Origin: Iris pallida
Lineage: Eukaryota > Streptophyta > Magnoliopsida > Asparagales > Iridaceae
Length of the DNA: 64,000 nt
Assembly (NCBI GenBank): GCA_029216955.1
Contig: JANAVB010003400.1
Coordinates: forward strand, 15,239,261-15,303,260
Direction: 5' to 3'
Below the pieces are notes generated by a model, which had not been told where the DNA came from, made no database searches, and saw only the letters and a program-made list of their open reading frames with translations. Every line of letters starts with the position of its first letter. Within the stretch, counting starts at the first letter, position 1. This document shows positions 1 to 8,360 of the stretch, piece after piece. The translations under genes and the position numbers were made by a program.

Positions 1-2155
1 TGAGTCGATCTACTATTACCCAGACTGCATTCTTACCAGTCGGGGATCTAGGTAAACCGGTCACAAAATCCATCGTGATGTACTCCCATTTCCATTCTGG
101 GATAGGAAGCGGCTGTAGCAACCCTGCTGGTCTCTGCTGCTCGGCTTTCACCTGCTGATATACCAGACACTTGGATACAAATCTCGATATCTCTCTTTTC
201 ATGCCATTCCACCAAAAGAACTGCCTGATATCTCGATACATCTTCGTTCCTCCTGGATGAATGGAGTAAATAGAACTATGAGCTTCGGACATAACTTCTT
301 GCTGAAGGTCTCCACTCGGTACACAGAGTCTGTTTCCAAACCTGAGCGTACGATCTTCATGACTCACTAACTCCTTCCTACGGCCTGATTCACACTCCGA
401 CCGCAATTTCTGAATCTGTGGATCTCCTGCTTGTGCTGCCCTTATCCTCTCTACTAAGGTTGACTGGATCTGCATACTGGTCATTCTTCCTATATCCCTT
501 GGCAAAACTACTTCGATTCCCATACTCTGAAGGTCTTCTAAAATATGCTTCTGCGAGGTCAAGATAAAGGCACTGTCTCTCCTACTCAGTGCATCTGCAA
601 CTATATTCGTCTTGCCTGGATGATACTGAAGATCTAAATCAAAATCCTTCAGCAGTTTTAACCATCTTCTTTGCCTCATGTTCAAATCTCGCTGCGTGAA
701 TACGTATTTCAAACGCTTATGATCAGTATAGATCTCTATCCGATCCCTGTATAAGTAATGCCTCCACAACTTGAGTGAAAACACCACAGCTGCTAACTCC
801 AAATCGTGAGTCGGGTAATTCTTCTCATGGTCTCGAAGCTGCCGAGACGCATATGCTATCACCTTTCCGTGCTGCATTAATACACATCCAAGACCCTTCC
901 CTGATGCGTCACAATATACGGTAAAGCCTCCCGCTCCTACTGGAAGCGTCAAGATCGGGACTGAGATCAATCTCTTCTTCAATTCTTCAAATGATGCCTG
1001 ACAGCTAGCTGACCAAACAAACTCTACGTCCTTGTGCGTCAAACGCGTTAATGGCGCAGAGATCTTGGCAAAGTCCGCCACGAACCTTCTGTAGTAACCA
1101 GCAAGTCCTAAGAAACTTCGCACTTCTGCGACCGTTCTCGGGACCGACCAATGCTCTACGGCCTCAATCTTCTTCGGATCCACTGACACTCCTGCTCCAA
1201 AAATTACATGTCCCAGGAACGAAATGTGGTCTAACCAGAATTCACACTTGTCAAGCTTCGCATAAAGTTGATGCTCCCTCAATGTCTGCAAGACAGTCCT
1301 AAGATGTTTCTCATGCTCCTCTTCACTGCTGGAATAGACAAGGATATCATCTATGAACACCACCACAAATTTATCCAAATACGGCAGAAAGATGCGGTTC
1401 ATTAAATCCATGAATACTGCGGGGGCGTTGGTTAGTCCAAAGGGCATTACTAAAAACTCATAATGCCCATATCTAGATCTGAATGCTGTCTTCGGTATGT
1501 CTTGCTCCCGGACTCTTACTTGATAGTATCCCGACCGAAGATCGATCTTGGAAAAGATGCTGGCCTTGCTCAACTGGTCAAACAGGTCATCAATCCTTGG
1601 TAGTGGGTACTTATTCTTCACTGTTACTGCATTCAGCTTGCGGTAGTCGATGCACATCCTCGTCGACCCATCCTTCTTGGGAACTAGAATCACTGGCGTG
1701 GCCCAGGGCGATTTACTGTCTCGGATGAATCCTTTAGACTTCAACTCTTCTTCATGTTGATACAACTTATCCTGTTCTGACGGCGACATTCTGTAAACTC
1801 TGTCTGCAATAGGCCTCGTTCCAGGGTTCAACTCAATGCTAAATTCTACCTCTCTGACTGGGGGTATCCCTGGGAGCTCATCAGGGAAGACGTCGAGAAA
1901 ATCTCCGACCACTCTCGAAATCTGTCCTGGCTCTGACACTGCTGCTGAGATGACGCCTCCGGCCTGATTCTTCAAGGTTCGAGTAAAGATGAACTGTTCC
2001 ATCCCAGGAACACTGAATATGACCCTACCTCCTCTACAATCAATTGTCGCATGACTGTCTCTCAACCAGTCCATGCCAAGAACAACATCAAAAATTCCCA
2101 CAGGGAATTCAATCAATGATGCGGGCTGTAAATGCCCACACACCTCTACCAGACA
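1..2155 (-). CDS. pol: Ty3/gypsy pol (protease C-part, RT, RNase H, integrase N-part), left end outside window
   Basis: The minus strand is open in one frame from 2155 to the left edge with no stop, the same frame as the upstream gag. Order of domains: protease tail with VLGMDWL (about 2060-2110), reverse transcriptase with [16 protein letters not shown] (about 1650-1700), PFGLTNAP (about 1430) and the catalytic FIDDILVYS (about 1335-1365), RNase H with [10 protein letters not shown] (about 900-930) and [10 protein letters not shown] (about 700-730), DALSRR (about 590), then the integrase zinc-binding region (about 150-290) and the start of the catalytic core with [10 protein letters not shown] (about 40-75). 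The RT-RNase H-integrase order is that of Ty3/gypsy, and the motifs are chromovirus-like. In the integrase HHCC finger the second Cys is Tyr (CLVY), which should weaken zinc binding. The single upstream TAA at 2156-2158 separates this part from gag. The remaining integrase core and 3' LTR lie outside the window. Confidence 0.93.
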
Positions 2156-3757
2156 TTAAAAGCGCACTCTGCTAACTTCTACGAGCCCATTGCCGGTAAG
2201 TATATCCATCCTCTCCGGCAATGCCTCAAACACTAGTCCAATCCGTATAGCATATTGTGCAGAGGTGAATGAATGAGTAGCGCCTGAATCAAATAATGCT
2301 ACAGCGGAAAATGAGATGACGAGAATTTTACCTGCCACCACGTCACTAGACGCTAGAGCCTCTCCCAAGGATAATGTGAGAGCCTGGCCCTGGCCCCGCG
2401 GAGCTCCTTGTTGCGGCCTTCCTCGACCATGTTGTTGCTGCCCCTGAGGGCCTCCGGCTTCCTGTGCTTGGCGAAACATCTGAGCCTGCGTTGGTAGACG
2501 TTGGGCTAGGGGCCTCACTGCTAATACTGGCCCTCCACTCGGGGTTGCCACCGGAGCTGGCAACGCTGGAAACTGCTGAGCTGGCCCTCCTGGTCTCTGC
2601 ATCATAGGACAAGTGGAGATACGGTGGTCTGAACTACCACACCTCAAGCATAAGCCATTCGCTGACCGGCACACCTCCCTCGTGTGCCCTGCCTTCCCAT
2701 AGAATGTACAGCCCTGGGGTGCTCCCTGACGCTGCTGTTGGTTCCTCGGCTGCTGATGCCGAACTGGCGCTGTATTAGTTGACACGGCTGTCCTCCGCGG
2801 CGCTCCTGCATCATGAATACGTACACCGGGTGCTGGTGCCGATGTTCGCTGCATTACTCCAACCTGGGAATGAGATCTCTTCTGGCCCCCTGTCCTCGAT
2901 GCCAACCTCTGCTGGGTAAGCTCGTGCCTCCGAGCGGCCGTCAAAACAGCGTCAAACGTCTGGTAGTCGTGTCCCTCCACAAGCTGCAGTAGTTCCAAAT
3001 GAAGTCCCTGCTGAAACCTCATAGCTTTCTCTGGCTCCGTTGCCACCATTACTGGTGCGAAACGGCACAATCTGCAAAACTCTGCTGCATACCCATCTAC
3101 GGTCTTGCCTGCTTGCTTGAGACTAATAAACTTCTGCTGGAGCTCATATCGAGCTACTACGCCAAAATACTTGGCCTTGAATCTTTCACTGAAGGTGGTC
3201 CAACGAACATGGCGTCTTATACCAACTTCTTCTGATGCCCACCAGTCGCGGGCAAGATCCTGAAGTACTAATTTGACCTGATCAACCTTCTCATCATCTG
3301 GAACCTTGGCTGCCACAAGAATGGCTTCGATGTCTTGAATCCATGCATCCGCAGTGATGGCATCCTCTGTGCCATCAAAATACCTCGGGTTCAAGCGACG
3401 GAATCTTCCTGATGCTCCCGAGTCAGCCCCGGCACTCCTCTCAAGAGCTAACTGAACCCCTTGGTTCAGCAACACGTTCTGCTCCTGCTGCTGAGTCTGT
3501 TGCTGTTGGTGAGTGACAAGAATCCCCCGGATGATCTCCAGGAGTGCTACGGCATCTGGTACTGCCGTCGCTGCTGGTGCTGCAGGAGTTTCAATAGCCT
3601 GCGGCTCCACTGCCTCTGGTTCCACTTCTGCTCGTGTCTGCCCTGGGGAAGGTTCTCTCCCCTGTTGGTGCCCAGTCGAGCCGTGCTCTGGCTGCTCTTC
3701 CTCATGGGCCTCACCCGCTACTGAGAATGAAGCACCCCTATAGAGAAGGATATAAGA
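2156..3757 (-). CDS. gag: Ty3/gypsy gag plus protease N-part, ended early by TAA
   Basis: Open minus-strand frame from 3757 to a TAA at 2156-2158. It holds the retrotransposon gag domain (motifs PRYFDGTEDA, ARDWWASEEVG, FKAKYFGV), two zinc-knuckle-like motifs, a Gln/Gly/Pro-rich linker and the start of an aspartic protease with active site LFDSGATHSF. The TAA falls about 45 codons after that active site, and the rest of the protease continues in the same frame beyond it, so the stop is a lesion inside one gag-pol frame rather than a natural gene end. The first zinc knuckle has Tyr in place of its second Cys (CTFYGKAGHTREVC); the second (CLRCGSSDHRISTC) is complete. No ATG exists in this frame before the gag domain: the frame opens after a TAA at 3758-3760, and the first candidate starter, at 3623-3625, is GTG. 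The initiator may therefore lie in an upstream exon or have been lost. Confidence 0.9.
   Translation of the reverse strand, partial: SYILLYRGASFSVAGEAHEEEQPEHGSTGHQQGREPSPGQTRAEVEPEAVEPQAIETPAAPAATAVPDAVALLEIIRGILVTHQQQQTQQQEQNVLLNQGVQLALERSAGADSGASGRFRRLNPRYFDGTEDAITADAWIQDIEAILVAAKVPDDEKVDQVKLVLQDLARDWWASEEVGIRRHVRWTTFSERFKAKYFGVVARYELQQKFISLKQAGKTVDGYAAEFCRLCRFAPVMVATEPEKAMRFQQGLHLELLQLVEGHDYQTFDAVLTAARRHELTQQRLASRTGGQKRSHSQVGVMQRTSAPAPGVRIHDAGAPRRTAVSTNTAPVRHQQPRNQQQRQGAPQGCTFYGKAGHTREVCRSANGLCLRCGSSDHRISTCPMMQRPGGPAQQFPALPAPVATPSGGPVLAVRPLAQRLPTQAQMFRQAQEAGGPQGQQQHGRGRPQQGAPRGQGQALTLSLGEALASSDVVAGKILVISFSAVALFDSGATHSFTSAQYAIRIGLVFEALPERMDILTGNGLVEVSRVRF
3730..3750 (-). promoter_or_regulatory. 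possible splice acceptor in front of gag
   Basis: On the minus strand a pyrimidine-rich run, CCTTCTCTATAG, ends at 3738 and is followed by GGGTGCTTC in the gag frame. It could explain how a gag frame without its own ATG is expressed, by joining to a leader exon. This is inference only; no donor was identified. Confidence 0.25.
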
Positions 3758-3905
3758 TTATCAAGTCCGAACGAGGAAGATTTCGAGGATGTAAGTCAGG
3801 TTAGAGATCAAGGCAAGGACAGAGAATTCGAAACAGAATTTCAAGGGGAACAAATTTTGATTGAGACTCCTAATAATTCGCAATACCCCACAAGTGTGAA
3901 AAACA

Positions 3906-3923
3906 GATCTACATGGGCCACCA
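3906..3923 (-). other. primer-binding site matching tRNA-Ile 3' end
   Basis: On the plus strand gatctacatgggccacca sits 9 bases before the LTR boundary at 3933. On the minus strand it reads TGG followed by a sequence close to the complement of the acceptor and T arm of plant tRNA-Ile(AAU), which begins GGCCCAU, as I recall it. The same site recurs at 14322-14339, 21841-21858 and 26481-26498 next to other LTR pieces. Confidence 0.7.
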
Positions 3924-3932
3924 CTAAAACCT

Positions 3933-5583
3933 TGTCACGCCCCAGTACCGAAATACGGAGACGGACTAGGCCAGCTACTCCATATGAGGTATGTAACGTC
4001 ATACGGCGATCATGGCTGTCGAGAGACTAGGGGGTACATGCTACAATCAAGTCTCCTATGGTCCCCCAGAGTTCTATGTCTCAATCAATCAAGTCACATC
4101 AGCAATTAAATGAACATTAAAGATAAAGCAGTAAGGCGTCCCCGACGCTTCATCAAAATGGTCATGAGAGACTAGCTTTATAATTTAGCTATCTCGGAGA
4201 GTCAGGAGTACAAAATTATACACAGCTGCAGTCTGTTTAATTACAATTATGTACTGACACAAAATATCAAGTAATCCGGCTAACAGGTGCCGGTGGCTAA
4301 ACGCCGCACAAAGTATAAGCAGGAGTGGTGGAGAAGAAACCTACTCGAGTCCCCGAACCGCCATGCTCCTAGTATGCACCATGGATGTCAGGGAGGAAGA
4401 TCGTGTCCTCTGGCTCTGCTACGAGATCTGGCCAAACAAAACCAGCGGGGTCAGCCCCGAATAGCAAGTGCCGCCAAAGGGGCACAAGAGTTAGGATTAA
4501 AAACCCAGTTAATAGAGTGATTGATAATAGTAATACTTATGCTACTATTATAGGGTAGCGCAACATCCTCGAACCCATATGACACCCTTACAACCAAACA
4601 AGGACAAAAGGTGCCGCATGGAGTCGGGACGTGTCGTACTCTATAACTTTCACATAAGTTAAAAGGTATAAACAATAAAATCTCCTGATCGTGACTTCGG
4701 TCGATAGCCTATCGCAGCACAATAACCAACCCAACAATCAAACAAGAACATGGGTTGGATCATGTACCATGATAGACCATGTTCCTCAGTCATTCACAGA
4801 AGTAGCACTTCACAACCAGAATAAGTCTTCCGTTCATAACTTCAGTCCACAGCCTGTCATAGTACGATAACCAACCCAACAATCAAACAAGAACATGGGT
4901 TGGATCACGTATCATAACAGTCCGCTTCCCTCAGTTATTCGCGGAAGGTAATAGGATACAATAAGTCGTTTTCGCGGCCAATCAAGTCTACGAGTTTCTA
5001 GTGGGACGAGGTTATCCTCGCGTCATGTTATAAGAAATCCTCAGATCGTATCTTTCCAGCAAGGCTAGCCAACCCAGGGGTTCGCGTAGACAGATATTAT
5101 TGAGCACAGGTCCCTCGTAAGGCCACCTTGCCAAGACATATAATATATAGCAGGAATTAATCGGATACAGTCGTCCACTCGTTGCAGATGACACAGTATC
5201 CGTGGAGACCAGCCGACGCGTCAAGACAATATCTCAAGGCGGCTGGTGTAACACGATCTCGGGATTCTGCCCTCCCCATGCACCTAGTATATTTAGTTGC
5301 CTAGTTTAACCCTAGGTGAAATCTTGGACTCACATGCTGTGGCCTGCATGATTATCCTCCTAAAAGTCGTACTCAAGTACGAGTACCCCAAGAGAGGATC
5401 CATGTCAGTCAGTATGCCAACATGTTCTACCCTCCTTAGTGTAATGCATCATTGCAAATATGCCACGTGAAGTTACGAGTCATTTGTCGAGCATGAACAA
5501 GAACTGGGACATTCAGGTACAAGTATCAGGTAGGAACACTTTGTTCACCGGGGTCACATTAGTGCTCATATCATGCTCAGGAC
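3933..5583 (-). mobile_element. 5' LTR of the gag-pol element (right end approximate)
   Basis: The plus strand starts with tgtcacgcccc directly after the leader and primer site, so on the minus strand the LTR ends ...GGGGCGTGACA, a common plant gypsy terminus. The far end cannot be fixed because the partner LTR is outside the window; one TG/CA candidate is at about 5583, but the GC-rich minisatellite to the right could be part of U3. Within it, 4706-4810 and 4850-4953 are direct repeats sharing ccaacccaacaatcaaacaa. No coding potential is seen. Confidence 0.6.
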
Positions 5584-5634
5584 AAAAGGCGTAAGGATAT
5601 ATAGCACACACAAACATTTACATATATATAAGCA

Positions 5635-5639
<5 letters not shown>

Positions 5640-5668
<29 letters not shown>
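5640..5668. repeat. (TA)n microsatellite
   Basis: About 14 TA units. On the minus strand this tract is also a TATA-like sequence upstream of the LTR described at 3.9-5.6 kb and could be its promoter. Confidence 0.7.
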
Positions 5669-5672
<4 letters not shown>

Positions 5673-5689
5673 TGGGGGAGTCCAGGTCA

Positions 5690-5935
5690 GAGCGCGCTGG
5701 GGTCAAGTGTGCGCAGGGGTCAAGCGCGCAGGGATCAAGCGCGCAGGGGTCCAAGCGCGTAGGGTCAAAGCGCGCAGGGATCAAGCGCGCAGGGGTCCAA
5801 GCGCGCAGGGTCAAAGCGCGCAGGGATCAAGCGCGCAGGGTCAAGCCCGCAGGGATCAAGCGCGCAGGGGTCCAAGCGCGCAGGGTCAAGCGCGCAAGGA
5901 TCAAGCGCGCAGGGGTCCAAGCTCCTAGCGCCAAA
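5690..5935. repeat. GC-rich minisatellite, unit about 16 bp
   Basis: Around 15 copies of variants of agcgcgcaggg(a/g)tca, with a higher-order period near 48-50 bp (ggggtcc, gggtcaa and gggatca variants alternate). Open frames across it (Ala-Gln-Gly-Ser or Lys-Arg-Ala-Gly repeats) are by-products of the repeat. It may be a U3 enhancer array of the adjacent LTR. Confidence 0.85.
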
Positions 5936-6055
5936 GGGCGCTGGGCCACGAGAGAGCTGCGCCCATTGCTAAAAAGTGCTGGAGTCAAGCGGGCTGCGCG
6001 CGCCAACTGCCACAGGGCCCAATTTATATAGATTCAAAACAAAACTAAACAGCCA

Positions 6056-6765
6056 AACAGCCAAACTAATTCATCTTCACGAGCCTTCAAAATCAATTTA
6101 TATAGATTCAAAACAAAACTAAATAGCCAAACTATTTAAAATTCACAACCCTACAGAACAGTCCTAAATGTACCATTCTCCGTCTTATATGTACCATTCT
6201 CCATCCTACATGTATCATTCTCCGTCCTACCTCCGTCCTAAATGTACCATTCTCCGTCCTATATGGACCATTCTCCGTCCTACATGTATCATTCTCCGTC
6301 CTACATTTATCATTCTCTGTCCTAAATGTACCATTCGCCGTTCTAAATGTACAATTCTTCGTCCTAAATGTACCATTCTCCGTGTTAGAGGAACGGAGAA
6401 TGGCCATTAACAGCCAAACTAATTCATCTTCACGAGCCTTCAAAACCAATTTATATAGATTCAAAACAAAACTAAACAGCCAAACTATTTACAATTCACA
6501 ACCCTACAGAATAGTCCTAAATGTACCATTCTCCGTCTTATATGTACCATTCTCCGTCCTACATGTATCATTCTCCGTCCTACCTCCATCCTAAATGTAC
6601 CATTCTTCGTCCTATATGGACCATTCTCCGTCCTACATGTACCATTTTCCGTCCAACATTTACCATTCTCCGTCCTAAATGTACCATTCGCCGTCCTAAA
6701 TGTACAATTCTCCGTCCTAGATGTACCATTCTCCGTGTTAGAGGAACGGAGAATGACCATTAACA
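6056..6765. repeat. minisatellite (20-bp unit) in two 350-bp higher-order copies
   Basis: The unit atgtaccattctccgtccta is repeated about a dozen times in each of two blocks, 6056-6411 and 6412-6763. Each block starts with the same unique lead-in (agccaaactaattcatcttc) and ends with ttagaggaacggagaatg. The block ends carry inverted motifs (accattctccgt / acggagaatgg) and can fold back. The cctaaatgtaccat and gaacggagaatgg motifs recur at 10956-11240. Confidence 0.9.
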
Positions 6766-6849
6766 GTCCCAAAAATTGTTCCATACTAAGTTAAAAGCAT
6801 ATAATAGCACCCAAAAAATGTTAACAATAGAAAAATTCTACAGAACCTA

Positions 6850-6912
6850 AACACCAGACTCGAACCTAGTCCTTCCATATAAAAGCCAAACAGCACAACC
6901 AACTAAGCCTGG
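6850..6912 (-). other. tRNA-like sequence (SINE head or tRNA pseudogene)
   Basis: The minus strand has an A-box-like GGCTTAGTTGGTTGTGC (about 6892-6908) and, at tRNA-like spacing, a B-box GGTTCGAGTC (6857-6866). Stem pairing is poor and no complete cloverleaf is evident, so a functional tRNA is unlikely. No poly(A) or T-rich tail typical of a SINE was recognised. Confidence 0.4.
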
Positions 6913-7109
6913 AAAGACATCAATAATGCTATGTCTACTACCAAATGCTTACAATACTCTTACAATCTTCACCCATTGCTGACATGTGGGCCATGGCCCA
7001 CATGTCAGCAATGGGTGAAGGTTGTAAGAGTGTTGTAAGCATTTGGTAGTAACTGTAGCATTATATCCCCAACTTCCAATAAGGAATAAGAAGAGTCGGT
7101 TAGGAACGT

Positions 7110-7121
7110 GTATATATATAC
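7110..7121 (+). promoter_or_regulatory. TATA box for the small ORF
   Basis: gtatatatatac lies about 45 bases upstream of the ATG at 7162, in an otherwise mixed-composition stretch. Confidence 0.45.
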
Positions 7122-7161
7122 ATAGGGGTCCCCATTCATCTGAGTAGGTTGCACATTTAAC

Positions 7162-7491
7162 ATGGCTCCAAAAAGATCATCTGGTTGGGAACCATTGTCA
7201 GAGTCTTCTTCCAGTCGTCGTCGAGCCTCTCCGCATGGAGCACCCTCTGCGCCGCCTCCGGCCCATGACTGGCTGGCAGCGGCTGCGGACTTCCTGACCT
7301 CCTGAGGTTTTTCACTGGAGGTCATCGCTCGACCTCTTCATCCGGCGCCCAACTTTGACCTGTTGCCGATCACTCCGGAGGAACGGGATTCTCTGGAGAA
7401 GAGGAAAGCGTTTCGCCGCCTGTGCCATAGGGCGGGTGTGCGCACCCTGCAGGACTTTGCGGAGATCCTCTGCGAGGCCAGTGAGGGCTAG
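7162..7491 (+). pseudogene. small unrecognised ORF, broken by one TGA
   Basis: ATG at 7162 opens a frame that runs to TAG at 7489-7491 with one in-frame TGA at 7303-7305 (codon 48 of 109). Composition is GC-rich with codon-like structure, unlike the AT-rich flanks. The N-part is Lys/Arg/Ser/Pro/Ala-rich (starts MAPKRSSGW), the C-part is charged and predicted helical (ITPEERDSLEKRKAF, LQDFAEILCEASE). No family is recognised. It is preceded by a TATA box and followed by a T tract (7497-7510) and a poly(A)-like aatgaaatataat (about 7583-7595), so it has the layout of a small transcription unit carried in the inverted-repeat element. Stop readthrough or an intron spanning the TGA cannot be excluded, but simple decay is most likely. 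Confidence 0.45.
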
Positions 7492-8030
7492 ACCTCTTTT
7501 TTTTTTTTTTCATTTTTTTACAGTTTTTTGTCCTCCTCTTGTATACTTCTCCGGAGAATGTTCCGGCGACGAAGCTGGAATTTAATGAAATATAATATTT
7601 TGTTAACTCAATTTGGTTTCGGCTACAATTAAACTTTTACAACCTTCTTACAACTTACACCCATTTGCTAACTATAGCATTGCTCTTTATAATTAACAAA
7701 TCTTGTTACGTCAAATCCATATATCAGCGACGATATCCCCATCAATGACTTGTTACGTCATAGAATTGATTATGCTGCCAGCGTCAATCTTGCCGTCAAA
7801 TCCATCTTAAATATAATTACAAAGTAAAATAGAGGACAACTTTGAGTGTTTCAATTTTACTCTTTTCAAGTACATAGTCTTCTTATTTTCAAAAATTTAA
7901 TCAAATATACGAAAAATGGAAATATTGAGATTAAACTTCACATTCTTAAATATGTTGTCAATTTTTTTTTAAATAAACATGTTTCCACCACGTTTTTTCT
8001 GCCAAATTTTTCAATAATTTATACGGAACA

Positions 8031-8306
8031 CGTGGATATATACTAGTAATAATAGTAATAAATTTAATTTTGGAAAATAGTTTTTAAAATTAGGGTCTCA
8101 AAATCCCAAATATTTATGTAGTGATTTCACATGGATATATACTAGTAATAATAGTAATAAATTTAATTTTGGAAAGTAGTTTTTTAAATTTAATAGTAAT
8201 AAATTCGACCGTCTTATACTAGTAATAATAGTAATAAATTTAATTTAAGACTCAAAACTATTCTAATTTTTTCCACTTCCCAAGGTCACATAAGACGGTC
8301 GAATTT
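8031..8306. repeat. dispersed tandem repeats and an inverted pair upstream of the 455-aa gene
   Basis: The segment atactagtaataatagtaa occurs three times (about 8037, 8137 and 8216), each followed by ataaatttaatt. A 17-base inverted pair, aaattcgaccgtcttat (8200-8216) and ataagacggtcgaattt (8291-8307), brackets the region just before the 5' UTR. Confidence 0.7.
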
Positions 8307-8360
8307 TTCCTCTTCTTCTCTCAAACCCTCTTCCTTCTCCCAAACCCTCTTCTAACCAAA

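Larger units (their letters stand above)
6922..7690. mobile_element. non-autonomous terminal-inverted-repeat element
   Basis: Three copies of one subterminal sequence are present: 6941-6986 and 7001-7046 in opposite orientation, forming a near-perfect palindrome of about 140 bp centred at 6993/6994, and an inverted relative at 7632-7688 ending ctatagcatt. The outer ends share AATGCTAT / ATAGCATT. The palindrome core GTGGGCCATGGCCCAC is perfect and carries two inverted TGGGCC (site II/TCP-like) motifs. Inside are a TATA box, a short GC-rich reading frame, a T tract and a poly(A)-like signal. The target-site duplication could not be established. It could be a Mutator-type derivative that captured a small gene. 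Confidence 0.5.

Noticed and set aside
5573..6031. 152-codon frame as a gene
   Set aside because: It is a translation of the 16-bp minisatellite and TA tract.
6132..6784. Frames of 80-110 codons on both strands
   Set aside because: All are readings of the 20-bp minisatellite.
7000..7600. Integrated small circular ssDNA virus (because of the palindrome and short gene)
   Set aside because: No conserved origin nonanucleotide loop and no Rep-like sequence; the third inverted copy fits a transposon better.
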